Positions 7,527-15,941 are shown, numbered from the stretch's first letter. The stretch: DNA of 32,925 nucleotides from Bacteroidaceae bacterium (GCA_017935645.1 JAGBHF010000071.1:1-32925); one strand, 5' to 3'. Made by a program: numbers and translations. Notes: generated by a model not told the origin, from the sequence alone.

Positions 7527-8738
7527 TCAATAGACATCTATATGCAAATCTTCGGCTCTACATATCTCGGTAGACACCTCGCCTACTCGACCGCATTGCT
7601 GATTGATAGCGGTATACACCCGTACGAAATCGATACAGGGCAAATGCACCTTTCTTCCGGTGCTATCTACCGCCCAATCTATATCAAACCCGTTGTGCTC
7701 AACCGAGGCATTATTGGCATGATTATCGGCATAACCCCACTCATAGGATGTAAACACGTAATAAACACCATTGCCATCGGTATCAATGGCATTATCGGGT
7801 AAACGTGTACCCTTGAATGTCAGTGTGATATCGGAGAGCCATTGAGGGAAATAATCTTGCGTGTGAAAAGCATTGCGCTCGATGTATCCGGTAGCACCTT
7901 GATTGTCGCTCCATGCTATATAGGTCGTGTCGGTCACGCCACTATTGGGGCGAGGCGTAGGAACGTGACCGGTGGGCGTGCGATGATAGGTTATTTCGTA
8001 ATTATAGGTAGTGGTAGAATGGGCATGCTCACTACCGGCCAATTCATACCACTCATCATCGGGAATACCATTACCATTGTCATCGAGCGACACCATTACA
8101 ATGCCGGGCTCGGCACTTCCGCCCGAATTGGGATTACTTGCATTGGGGTTGGACGAGGCGTAGAATGCATTGCCCAATATCTTGAAGTCGAGCGAATCTT
8201 GTACGTTGACTACCGAGTGATCAAAACCGAATGTCACATAGCCACCAAAACCTCCTAACGAAATCAAGTCATCTTGCGTACCGCTGATACACTCCTCTAC
8301 CTTGGCACGCATACTCTCTTCGGTGTCTCCATCTTCATAGCGAGGCATATCGCCCACAAACTGCCCCGGTGCAGGCCGATATTCATACACATGCGCTATG
8401 TACCTACTGTATGCCACCTCCTCATCCCACACGGTTATCACCATATGATGTGTAAATGGATTGTCATTGTCGATAATCTGAAATTTCAAACGATACACAC
8501 CGGGATGGGCACTGACAAAAAGGTAGTCGCGGGTAGTGGCCACAATCGAGTCGTTGCCATTGCTATCGCGCATGCTCCACTCATAGCGTTCGCCACTATA
8601 CTCGGGGTGCAATCGCAATGCTCGCATGCGCACTATTGCATAGGAGCTATCCAGTCCCGATGTCACCATCGGTATCTCGGGCTCGCAGGCTGTCAGGGTC
8701 AGCAATATTATTGTTAAGCTATATAGTATCTTCTTCAT
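7527..8738 (-). CDS. Surface lipoprotein of the B12 uptake operon, PKD-like N-terminus
   Basis: 403 residues from the ATG at 8738, which overlaps the btuG stop by one base (TGATG); a GTG at 8741 is an alternative. A lipoprotein signal ends in LLTLTAC with C18, followed by EPE, acidic residues compatible with surface export of Bacteroidota lipoproteins. Residues about 25-115 look like a single immunoglobulin/PKD-like domain (RYEWSMRDSNG, then GVYRLKFQIIDND). The rest includes SLGGFGGYVTFGFDHSVVN and a calcium-loop-like DDNGNGIPDDEWYELAG. I know this architecture as 'cell surface protein' of Bacteroidales, often beside B12 receptors, but not with a proven function. Translational coupling to btuG and the riboswitch upstream imply a role in binding or handing over corrinoids. 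It is not obviously BtuH. Confidence 0.8.
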   Translation of the reverse strand: MKKILYSLTIILLTLTACEPEIPMVTSGLDSSYAIVRMRALRLHPEYSGERYEWSMRDSNGNDSIVATTRDYLFVSAHPGVYRLKFQIIDNDNPFTHHMVITVWDEEVAYSRYIAHVYEYRPAPGQFVGDMPRYEDGDTEESMRAKVEECISGTQDDLISLGGFGGYVTFGFDHSVVNVQDSLDFKILGNAFYASSNPNASNPNSGGSAEPGIVMVSLDDNGNGIPDDEWYELAGSEHAHSTTTYNYEITYHRTPTGHVPTPRPNSGVTDTTYIAWSDNQGATGYIERNAFHTQDYFPQWLSDITLTFKGTRLPDNAIDTDGNGVYYVFTSYEWGYADNHANNASVEHNGFDIDWAVDSTGRKVHLPCIDFVRVYTAINQQCGRVGEVSTEICRAEDLHIDVY

Positions 8739-9904
8739 CACTCTTCTCTATTTAAGAATACCATGTGTGCAGGTATATCACCGGCCCGCATACTCCATTG
8801 TCGCACACCATCACGGTTGTAACAGTGCACCGTTCCACTCGACACATAGTTTTTTCCGTCGGTTACATATATATCGCCATTGGCAGGATTTACCGCCACG
8901 CCATAGGGTTTCTCTATCTCTTTTTCTGTGCCGTCGGTAATGAAGTTGTCCGTTACCAACTCTTTGGTACGTACATTGACAATGCCATAGGCAATAACGT
9001 TACGCTCCAACTTATCACTCCATGCCAAACTATAAAAATAGAGCGAATCACCATTGATACACATATCGGAGCAGGGTATGTCGAGCGTATCGGTCACAAC
9101 CATTTCGCGCGATGACGGCTCTTTGCAATCAAGTACAAGAAGGCGCGACGGTATTGTAGCCTCATCGCCTCGCGACGACACCCACAGCTTACCATAGGCA
9201 TCGCAACGCACGCGATGCAGGTTAGGAGCTACAGCTATTTTTTGTATCTGCCTCATGGTAGCCAAGTCAACCACCGAAAGGGTGTTATCGTAATGGGGCT
9301 TGCGATAGCCTCCCGAATTGGCTACATAGATGCGCCCGTCTGTTATATCCAACTCCTCGGGCTGATAACCCACCGTACACTTACCGGTAACAGACAATGT
9401 GGTTGTATCGACACGATACACTGCACCGGGTTGCGCATTGGGATCGATAGCTATAGGCCCCACATAAGAGGTTACATAAGCATTACCTTCATGAAAGTTG
9501 ATATAACGGCAATTGGGTATGTCTATCTGACCGATACGCACCAATGTGCGGGCATCCATCACCTCGACCTTGTGCGAGCTATTGAGTACGGCATACAACT
9601 TGCTACCATATATCTGCAGGTCATTACCCACATCGCCCAACTCCTTGATTACACTCGGATTGCGCTCGGCATAGAGATTGCGGGCATAAAGCCCGTTTTC
9701 AAAGTCTACATAGTCTATCGAGGCCTTGTTGCTACCCATATTGCCCTCATTGAGCACATACATGCCAACGGGATTGCAATTGGGAGTAGGTGCAACAGGC
9801 AAACGGTCGTACTCGGAGGGTATAACAATCTCATCGGTGCGACATGCCATCGCAAGGAGTACACAAAGGAATAGTATGTAATGGAGTTTTTTCATGGCTT
9901 TCAT
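8738..9904 (-). CDS. btuG: BtuG-like surface B12-binding lipoprotein (beta-propeller)
   Basis: 388 residues from the ATG at 9904 (an ATG at 9895 gives 385). The lipoprotein signal ends LLAMAC with C21, followed by RTDE, an acidic patch typical of surface-exported lipoproteins. The mature protein has repeated YncE/DUF5074-like propeller blades: ELGDVGNDLQIYGSKLYAVL near the start, YVTSYVGPIAIDPNAQPG, RIYVANSGG, VSSRGDEA, and the closing PYGVAVNPANGDIYVTD and HCYNRDGVRQW. In Bacteroides, BtuG sits on BtuB at the cell surface and captures cobalamin with high affinity. Here the gene begins two bases after the btuB stop and overlaps the next gene by one base, all under a cobalamin riboswitch. Assignment rests on fold signature and context and is strong. 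Confidence 0.82.
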   Translation of the reverse strand: MKAMKKLHYILFLCVLLAMACRTDEIVIPSEYDRLPVAPTPNCNPVGMYVLNEGNMGSNKASIDYVDFENGLYARNLYAERNPSVIKELGDVGNDLQIYGSKLYAVLNSSHKVEVMDARTLVRIGQIDIPNCRYINFHEGNAYVTSYVGPIAIDPNAQPGAVYRVDTTTLSVTGKCTVGYQPEELDITDGRIYVANSGGYRKPHYDNTLSVVDLATMRQIQKIAVAPNLHRVRCDAYGKLWVSSRGDEATIPSRLLVLDCKEPSSREMVVTDTLDIPCSDMCINGDSLYFYSLAWSDKLERNVIAYGIVNVRTKELVTDNFITDGTEKEIEKPYGVAVNPANGDIYVTDGKNYVSSGTVHCYNRDGVRQWSMRAGDIPAHMVFLNREE

Positions 9905-9906
9905 GC

Positions 9907-11931
9907 TTATATCTCTACAGTTATACCTACACGATAGTTGCGCTTGGGCATAGGATAATTGAGTATCACATCATAGTCCTGATCAAACAGATTGTTGACC
10001 TCAAGTGTCGCCTTAAGCACTACATCCTTGAGACGGAATATCTTCACCAACGACACATCATTGGTATACCACGGCTGGGTATAGTTGTAGATAATATTCT
10101 CCTGTTGATTATAACGCTCACCAACATAGATAAAACTATAATTGAGCATCCACTCGCGCCAACTCAACATCACAATAGCCGAGCCACTGTGCCAGGGTAT
10201 ATAGGGTATCTGATGTCCGTAGTAGTTGTCGTTGGGGTCGGTAATGTCAATAGCCTCCTGATAGGTATATTGCAACTTGGTAGTAAGCTCTATCTGATAG
10301 GGAAAGCGAAATACCGCCATGGCCTGCGCATCGATACCGCGAATATCTACCACTCCAAGATTGAGCATGGTCCAGCGAAATTGTTGTCCCTTGGGATAGG
10401 CAATAATCTTGTCTTTCACTTTATTGTAGTAGACATCGGCTCCTATGCGAAAGAACGAGAAAATATTATCGTTGCGATCGAGGTCATACAATACACCCAC
10501 ATTGTATTGGGTAGCAAGCTCGGGCTTCAAGTAGGCATTACCCATATCGGTATAATAGAGGTCATTGAACGTGGGCATACGATAACTCTGCTTGTAAAAC
10601 GCGCGCAATACCAAATCGGCTCGCTCGAAGGGCTTATATGAAAGGAACACCGCAGGGGTTACTTTGAATTTATCGGGTACTTCATCGCGACCACGCTCCT
10701 CCTCATCGACGATAGTGGCAAGGGCCGAGGCTTGCACCTTGAAACAGTCGCCAAGGGCATAGGCCGACGCCAATGACACCCAATGTGTATTGCGTTGTAC
10801 ATCGCGATACTCCGATAGTTGATTCCATTGATAGTCATACGCCAACGACACATCCCAATTGCGCAAGATAGTATACTTGTTGGCCCACGAGGCATACACC
10901 TCGCGTTGCTTGTAGATGTTGTCAACATGTATCAGCTTGTCGTCATTGTTTACATAATGCGTATAATCAAAGGCATATTTGGCATTGACCTTAGTGCTCA
11001 ATTTCGGCGTAATATCATACTCAAACATCGCTTGCACAAACGAGTTTCTATCCCATAGTCGCTCGCCACGATGCCACACATTATTGACAATAGCACCGGG
11101 TATACCACGCTCGGATGTATAGTGATACATATAGGCTTTCCACTTACCTCGAGGCATATAGCCTTGCACTCCACCTTCAATGCGCACAGCATCTATATCG
11201 CCATTCTCACGTATGGCGGTGGTATCGTATGCCACCTCTCCGGCCGGTGTTACCCGGCGATAACGAAATTCATACTTCCCACTCGAATTGATCCACTCGG
11301 CATTGAAGGTGGCAAAAATATCATCGGTAATTTTATACTCACATAATATCGACGGGCTGAGGAAGTCGAACGATCCCACCTTCAGTCCCGCTTTCAGATT
11401 GGCTCGCGCACCTTCTTTGAAACGAGGACGACGTGTTGTGAGGTATATCGAACCGGCCGAACCAAACTCGCGTGCCGTCTGGAACACATCACTGCGCTGG
11501 CCGTTGTATAGCGAAATCTCTTCGATATTCTCAAGCGAAAATTTACCCAAGTCCACTTGACCATTCTGAGCATTACCAAGCTGAATACCGTTGTAATACA
11601 CACCCATTTGCTCACTACCCATACCGCGTATATTCACCGTCTTGATACCACCTACACCGCCATAATCTTTAAGTTGTACACCCGAGAAGTAACGCAAAGC
11701 ATCGGCTACCGATAGGCTGTTGAGACCTTCCAGCTCCTTACCGGTGAGTTTCTGCGAGGGTATTACCTCGGTAAAGCGGTTGGCAGTAACAATTACCTCG
11801 TTGAGTGTGTGCATGGAGATTGAGTCGATATCTACATCAATATCGGCATCGGTTTGCGCCCATGCAACCCACGTAGTAACCAGCATTGCAACAAAGACAA
11901 TCAATCTCCTTGAGGGGTTATTCATTCTCAT
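9907..11931 (-). CDS. btuB: TonB-dependent cobalamin receptor BtuB
   Basis: 674 residues; the start is ATG at 11931, with 11925 as an alternative. The signal peptide ends WVAWA-Q26. A TonB-box-like LNEVIVTA lies at about 43-50, followed by the plug domain (SVADALRYFSGVQLKDYGG, VNIRGMGSEQMGVYYNGIQL, SLENIEEISLYNGQ) to about 165 and then a 22-strand-type barrel with the usual late motif YKQSYRMPTFNDLYYTDMGN and the end VNNLFDQDYDVILNYPMPKR. There is no carboxypeptidase-like N-terminal extension, so it is a vitamin/siderophore-type rather than SusC-type receptor. The cobalamin riboswitch in its leader and btuG behind it fix the substrate as cobalamin or related corrinoids. Energy would come from TonB-ExbBD, not encoded here. 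Confidence 0.92.
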   Translation of the reverse strand: MRMNNPSRRLIVFVAMLVTTWVAWAQTDADIDVDIDSISMHTLNEVIVTANRFTEVIPSQKLTGKELEGLNSLSVADALRYFSGVQLKDYGGVGGIKTVNIRGMGSEQMGVYYNGIQLGNAQNGQVDLGKFSLENIEEISLYNGQRSDVFQTAREFGSAGSIYLTTRRPRFKEGARANLKAGLKVGSFDFLSPSILCEYKITDDIFATFNAEWINSSGKYEFRYRRVTPAGEVAYDTTAIRENGDIDAVRIEGGVQGYMPRGKWKAYMYHYTSERGIPGAIVNNVWHRGERLWDRNSFVQAMFEYDITPKLSTKVNAKYAFDYTHYVNNDDKLIHVDNIYKQREVYASWANKYTILRNWDVSLAYDYQWNQLSEYRDVQRNTHWVSLASAYALGDCFKVQASALATIVDEEERGRDEVPDKFKVTPAVFLSYKPFERADLVLRAFYKQSYRMPTFNDLYYTDMGNAYLKPELATQYNVGVLYDLDRNDNIFSFFRIGADVYYNKVKDKIIAYPKGQQFRWTMLNLGVVDIRGIDAQAMAVFRFPYQIELTTKLQYTYQEAIDITDPNDNYYGHQIPYIPWHSGSAIVMLSWREWMLNYSFIYVGERYNQQENIIYNYTQPWYTNDVSLVKIFRLKDVVLKATLEVNNLFDQDYDVILNYPMPKRNYRVGITVEI

Positions 11932-11995
11932 CTTTAGCTATTTAAGTAATACATGTATAGCTTCAATCCGAGGGGCTTAATAAGAAGAGAGGTAA

Positions 11996-12052
11996 ATTGG
12001 AGAAACCAATGCTCATGGTCTTATCAATAGGCTCTTTCCTCGAAAGCTATTG
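11996..12052 (-). promoter_or_regulatory. Expression platform of the B12 riboswitch
   Basis: Downstream of the aptamer on the minus strand are a hairpin at 12025-12052 (CAATAG paired with CTATTG, plus CTTT/AAAG) and a smaller hairpin ATTGG-TTTCT-CCAAT at 11996-12010. The minus-strand GCATTGG at 12006-12012 is exactly complementary to CCAATGC at 12063-12069, the 3' arm of the aptamer's closing helix. The segments can therefore pair in mutually exclusive ways. No T-run follows, so the control mode (translation, processing or Rho) is open. Confidence 0.55.
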
Positions 12053-12062
12053 AAAAATACTT

Positions 12063-12235
12063 GCATTGGCAGGTCTTCTGACTTACTCCAAGCACGAGCG
12101 CCTTCCCAACCCAACGGGTCAGTGGCAACGATACTCATGCCATTGTACAGAGCTTACAGCAGCGGGACTGTTTAGGACTCTCACCTAATTCCCTTTTAAT
12201 CGGGTATCCATGAATGGCTTACATAGAACCAATAC
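12063..12235 (-). ncRNA. Cobalamin riboswitch aptamer
   Basis: Read on the minus strand the element contains the hallmarks of the family in order: GATTAAAAGGGAA, GGTGAGAGTCC, CAGTCCCGCTGCTGTAAG, GCCACTG, GGGAAGGCG and the B12 box AGTCAGAAGACCTGCC (12068-12083). A 7-bp closing helix forms between GTATTGG (12229-12235) and CCAATGC (12063-12069), with one G-U pair. The order of motifs and the long peripheral arm suggest the adenosylcobalamin-type class. A -7 box sits 5 bp upstream, so the transcript would start almost exactly at the closing helix. It controls btuB and the two genes behind it. Confidence 0.95.
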
Positions 12236-12239
12236 GCCA

Positions 12240-12247
12240 CAAAGGTA
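12240..12247 (-). promoter_or_regulatory. Putative -7 box of the btuB operon
   Basis: Minus-strand TACCTTTG matches TAnnTTTG. Six bases downstream is about 12234, which is the first base pair of the riboswitch closing helix, a tight positional fit. No -33 TTTG is evident. Confidence 0.55.
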
Positions 12248-12289
12248 TATAATTTTTCATTATACACGGCAGGTTACACAAAAATATTG

Positions 12290-12297
12290 TACCTTTG
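12290..12297 (+). promoter_or_regulatory. Putative -7 box of the DUF748 protein gene
   Basis: Plus-strand TACCTTTG is identical to the btuB box at 12240-12247 but points the other way; the two lie 42 bp apart. It is 38 nt upstream of the ATG at 12336 and supports that start over an in-frame ATG at 12210 that lies inside the riboswitch. The 404-bp gap 11932-12335 thus holds the riboswitch, its platform and two divergent promoters. Confidence 0.45.
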
Positions 12298-12335
12298 AAC
12301 GCGCATTTTTACAAACGCTATCACATCATTCTCCT

Positions 12336-14660
12336 ATGAAAAAAAGCATAAAAACCATCATTATTGTATTTTCTATTATTGTTGCATTGTTGTTGCTTGT
12401 GTCGTTGTTGGTATCGCCCATTGCCAAATGGTATGTTGAGAAAAACTGCCGTGAACTTGTGGGACGTAAGATTACGATAGAAAATCTCGACATCAAACTG
12501 CTTCTTGGCCGAGCCAAAGCCGACAACTTTGTCCTATACGAACCGAACGAAATCGATACTTTTGTTTCAATAGAACACTTCGACGCTGACGTAAGTGTGT
12601 GGGGTATATTACGTAAAAACATCGTGGTCGATTACATCAATATCGATGCACCCAAGGCTACTATCCTGCGTGAAGAAAACAGCCTCAACTTCGACGATAT
12701 GCTCACATTCTTTGCCAACAAATCGGCTCAGACCGATACTACCCAAGTTGAGCCTAAGAAAAGTAGCGATTGGGGGATTTTGTTGCGCGATATAGCTCTC
12801 AACGCCGGCAAGGTACGTTATGCCGACAATGTATTGGATATAGACTGGACCATGCACCACATCAAGCTCGATATTCCCGAAATCGACCTCTCGGGCAATG
12901 GTACAGACCTACAACTTTACTTCGACTTTGCCCGTGGTGGCAGCCTCGACCTAAAGGCCGTATTTGAGCAAGCCACTATGAATTACGACCTTGAATGTCA
13001 AATTTCGGACTACCCCTTGGGTGTGCTCATGCCATTTATGAAGAGCGTGGTAAACTTGGGCAACGTGAACGGCTCGTTGGCTGTGGGACTACATGCCCGA
13101 GGCAATATCGAGAACCTCTTGGCATCCGACTTGGATGGTGCAATACAAATAGATTCGCTCTCTATCAAAGACATTGAGGGTAATCAATTGGCTGCAATCA
13201 ATCAATTCAAGACCGATATTGAACATATAAATATATCGCACGACTATATCATCAGACTTCGCAACTTTGCTATCGATGGCGTATCGGCTCGATATGAAGT
13301 ATATGCCGATGGCAGCAACAACCTTTCGTCACTGTTTACAAGCAACAATAAAGACGAGGCCGCACAAGAATCACAAGAAAACGAAGTTATAACCGAACAA
13401 TCCGACACTATTGCTCAAGACACACCCAAGTTGGATATATCGGTTGAGAACATTGTCATGAGCAACAGCAACTTCACATACGTCGACAACACACTACCCG
13501 AGCCATTCTCACTGCGATTGAGCAAGATGCGCTTCAAGACACCGATGTTCTCGACACAGGGAGTTAATGACATTGAACTCTTTGCCGTATTGCAAGAAAC
13601 CGGAGCCTTGCGAGCCAAATGGAACGGCAACATCGCCACACAAGACCACGACCTTTCATTGACACTCAACAATATCAACCTCAAGGATATTTCGCCCTAT
13701 TCATTGGATTTCTTTGGCTATCCTATTACCGATGGCAAACTCTCATTCCGAGGTCAAAATATCATTGACAACAGCGAACTAAAGGGCACAAACAAGTTGT
13801 CGCTATACCACCCTACGGTAGGCAACAAGCGTAGCGACGTAGATGCCGAATTTGGCATAGTACCCTTGAAGCTCGCCATGATTGTACTCACCGACCGTGA
13901 AGGCAAGGCCGATATTGACCTTCCTATATCGGGCAATATCAAGTCACCTCAATTCTCGTATGGCCGAATTATTGTACAAGCGCTTGTCAATGTGTTTGTT
14001 AAGATAGTAGCAGCCCCCATTGACTTATTGGCCGAGGCTTTCGGCCTCAATAGCGACGAAATTAAGGAGATTGAGTTTAGCGCATGGCAAAATCAATTTA
14101 CCCCCGAGCAATACGACAAAATCGAGAAACTATCGAAAATCATCGCCGAAGAGCCCGACTTGCGCTTACACCTGCAACACGAAGTAAACTTTGAAAAAGG
14201 TATTCAGGCTATTGTCGAGAACGATATTAAACGCGATTATTACCTCTCACGCAACCCCGACCGCACCGAAGCATTGAATATGGTAGACATTGATACCTAT
14301 CAGAAATTATCAACGAAAGACCCCCAATTGATTGCTTTTGCGGACTCGTTGCTCACCGTTCGCAATCAGCCTACCGACGGTAACTTCAACAACAAGATAC
14401 ATCGCCTTTATGGAGCCGATGCCGAGAATAAGTTGTCGCGTTACATCGAGATGCGCAACCGAATCATGATGATGCAATGGAATAAAGTACTCAACATGCC
14501 CGAAGGTTCATTGCAAATCACCACCCCCTCAATCGACGAAATCAAAAGTCACAAAGGCAAGACTCGTTACAACGTAGAGATAACCGCCAAAGGCGATGAG
14601 GTTGCAACCGAGGAAACGACCCTCACCGAAGATACAAATACACCCGAAACGAGCAATTAG
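12336..14660 (+). CDS. AsmA-like / DUF748 envelope protein
   Basis: 774 residues from the ATG at 12336; a longer frame from 12210 would begin inside the riboswitch and lacks a signal. One membrane helix spans about residues 7-29 (IIIVFSIIVALLLLVSLLV), followed by repeated beta-strand units typical of AsmA/DUF748 proteins: ITIENLDIKLLLGRAKADNF, IVVDYINIDAPKATI, a Pro/Glu-rich linker about 345-375, then a second block ending near FSYGRIIVQALVNVFVKIVAAP. A helical, charged C-terminus follows and the protein ends in a Thr/Glu-rich tail. AsmA-like proteins are inner-membrane anchored, span the periplasm and are tied to outer-membrane lipid homeostasis. The nearby tamB gene encodes another member of the same broad group. 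The exact cargo is unknown. Confidence 0.85.
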   Translation: MKKSIKTIIIVFSIIVALLLLVSLLVSPIAKWYVEKNCRELVGRKITIENLDIKLLLGRAKADNFVLYEPNEIDTFVSIEHFDADVSVWGILRKNIVVDYINIDAPKATILREENSLNFDDMLTFFANKSAQTDTTQVEPKKSSDWGILLRDIALNAGKVRYADNVLDIDWTMHHIKLDIPEIDLSGNGTDLQLYFDFARGGSLDLKAVFEQATMNYDLECQISDYPLGVLMPFMKSVVNLGNVNGSLAVGLHARGNIENLLASDLDGAIQIDSLSIKDIEGNQLAAINQFKTDIEHINISHDYIIRLRNFAIDGVSARYEVYADGSNNLSSLFTSNNKDEAAQESQENEVITEQSDTIAQDTPKLDISVENIVMSNSNFTYVDNTLPEPFSLRLSKMRFKTPMFSTQGVNDIELFAVLQETGALRAKWNGNIATQDHDLSLTLNNINLKDISPYSLDFFGYPITDGKLSFRGQNIIDNSELKGTNKLSLYHPTVGNKRSDVDAEFGIVPLKLAMIVLTDREGKADIDLPISGNIKSPQFSYGRIIVQALVNVFVKIVAAPIDLLAEAFGLNSDEIKEIEFSAWQNQFTPEQYDKIEKLSKIIAEEPDLRLHLQHEVNFEKGIQAIVENDIKRDYYLSRNPDRTEALNMVDIDTYQKLSTKDPQLIAFADSLLTVRNQPTDGNFNNKIHRLYGADAENKLSRYIEMRNRIMMMQWNKVLNMPEGSLQITTPSIDEIKSHKGKTRYNVEITAKGDEVATEETTLTEDTNTPETSN

Positions 14661-14714
14661 AGAATGGCATACATAGTAACAGTATGGCATAATTGATAGA
14701 ATTTCATTCACACA

Positions 14715-14746
14715 TTTGGATTATTGAATCTTTATTACGATATTTG
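14715..14746 (+). promoter_or_regulatory. Putative promoter of the ATPase gene
   Basis: TTTG (14715-14718), a 20-nt spacer and GATATTTG (14739-14746, seven of eight matches to TAnnTTTG). This is close to the full Bacteroidota pattern. A start near 14752 would leave a leader of about 27 nt and fall inside the adjacent inverted repeat. Confidence 0.45.
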
Positions 14747-14774
14747 CGTTACGATAATTACGTAACGCAAATAT
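14740..14774. repeat. Perfect 14-bp inverted repeat immediately upstream of the ATPase gene
   Basis: ATATTTGCGTTACG (14740-14753) and CGTAACGCAAATAT (14761-14774) are exact inverse copies around the 7-nt centre ATAATTA. The repeat ends 4 nt before the ATG at 14779. TTACGATA also occurs twice in direct orientation (14735-14742 and 14749-14756). The left arm overlaps the putative -7 box, as expected for a repressor operator. Confidence 0.85.
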
Positions 14775-14778
14775 TGAA

Positions 14779-15903
14779 ATGAAGCCGAATAATCCTTTTC
14801 TCATATCAGGCTATCACAGCCCCGAATTTTTCTGCGATCGAGAGCAAGAGACAGCAAAAATTCTCAACGCACTCTATAATGGACGCAATACAACCCTTAT
14901 TGCGCCCCGCCGCATGGGTAAGACAGGACTTATTCATCATGTCTTTCATCATCTTAAGGAGCAAGAACCCGATACGGTAACACTCTACATGGATATTTTT
15001 GCCACGCAGTCGTTAGGTGATTTTGTTCGACTATTCGCCAATACAGTACTTGGCAAATTAGATTCCGAGCCACAAAGAATTTTCAACCGCATCGGTCAAT
15101 TTATTCGCAGTTGCCGTCCGGCTTTTACGATTGATGAGATAACCGGAGCTCCCAAAGTTACAATAGATGTTACCCCAAGAGAGGAGGTAAATACTTTAAA
15201 AGAAATATTTGATTACCTCGGATCATCTGAAAAGCGCTGCTACATAGCAATTGACGAGTTTCAGCAAATTGCCGAATACGAAGAGAAAGGTGTAGAGGCT
15301 TTATTGCGTTCTTATATTCAATTCTTGCCCAATGTCAACTTTATCTTTGCCGGTAGCAAGAAGCATGTGATGCAGGAGATGTTTACCTCATCGAAACGAC
15401 CATTCTATCACAGCACGCAACTTATTACAATAGACGCCATCGACAGGAATGCATACGCCAAGTTTGCTATCGAGCATTTTGCCAAGAACAACGTAGAACT
15501 ACCCAAAGAGATATTCGACACTATTTACGACAAATACAACGGACACACTTGGTATATACAGGCTATACTGAACCGCTTGTATGGATACAACGCTAATGTT
15601 GAAGCCTCTATGGTAGGTCTTTCCACATCGGAAATTATATCGGAGTACAGCTACTCGTATGCCGATTTGTTGAAATCATACTCTACCGGCAATATCAAGC
15701 TACTCAAAGCTATTGCCAGCGAAGGTTGTGTTAAGGAAGTCTTAGCAGGTAACTTTATTACCCAATATCGACTGCGTGCCGCTAGTAGCGTCAGTTCTTC
15801 TTTGAAAAAACTTCTCGAAAATGAGTTGGTATACCTAACCGATAATGGTTACATAATATACGACCGCTTCATGGGCGAGTGGTTGCACAGTTTGCCATTC
15901 TGA
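14779..15903 (+). CDS. ATPase of the ATPase_2 / archaeal-type AAA family with C-terminal winged-helix-like segment
   Basis: 374 residues. The N-terminus has the FxxRExE-type motif FFCDREQET (17-25) and a Walker A loop IAPRRMGKT (41-49, with K48-T49). Walker B is YIAIDEFQQI (155-164, D159-E160), and a sensor-1-like FIFAGSKKHVMQEMF follows. A helical segment with NGHTWYIQAIL comes next, and the last 75 residues (LLKAIASEG, then SSVSSSLKKLLENELVYLTD) read as a winged helix. The family is common in Bacteroidales and archaea, usually of unknown role, related to STAND-type switches. There is no signal peptide, so it is cytoplasmic. It sits alone between envelope genes, with a palindrome over its promoter that the winged helix could recognise. 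It looks somewhat more AT-rich than its neighbours by eye, which would fit an accessory gene. Confidence 0.85.
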   Translation: MKPNNPFLISGYHSPEFFCDREQETAKILNALYNGRNTTLIAPRRMGKTGLIHHVFHHLKEQEPDTVTLYMDIFATQSLGDFVRLFANTVLGKLDSEPQRIFNRIGQFIRSCRPAFTIDEITGAPKVTIDVTPREEVNTLKEIFDYLGSSEKRCYIAIDEFQQIAEYEEKGVEALLRSYIQFLPNVNFIFAGSKKHVMQEMFTSSKRPFYHSTQLITIDAIDRNAYAKFAIEHFAKNNVELPKEIFDTIYDKYNGHTWYIQAILNRLYGYNANVEASMVGLSTSEIISEYSYSYADLLKSYSTGNIKLLKAIASEGCVKEVLAGNFITQYRLRAASSVSSSLKKLLENELVYLTDNGYIIYDRFMGEWLHSLPF

Positions 15904-15941
15904 CATTACCCCCACTACCGGCAAAAATGGGTTACCGGGGA

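Noticed and set aside
9215..10641. Two long plus-strand frames (9215-9874 and 9844-10641) opposite btuG and btuB
   Set aside because: Both lie antisense to strongly supported B12 genes, are rich in His/Ile/Tyr as expected of shadows, and have no recognisable motif.
12210..12335. Upstream start for the DUF748 protein at 12210
   Set aside because: It begins inside the cobalamin riboswitch on the opposite strand, adds 42 residues before a clean membrane-anchor start and precedes the likely promoter box.
14661..15941. ATPase region as a mobile element
   Set aside because: No transposase, integrase or flanking repeats are seen; the inverted repeat lies only on one side and fits an operator better.
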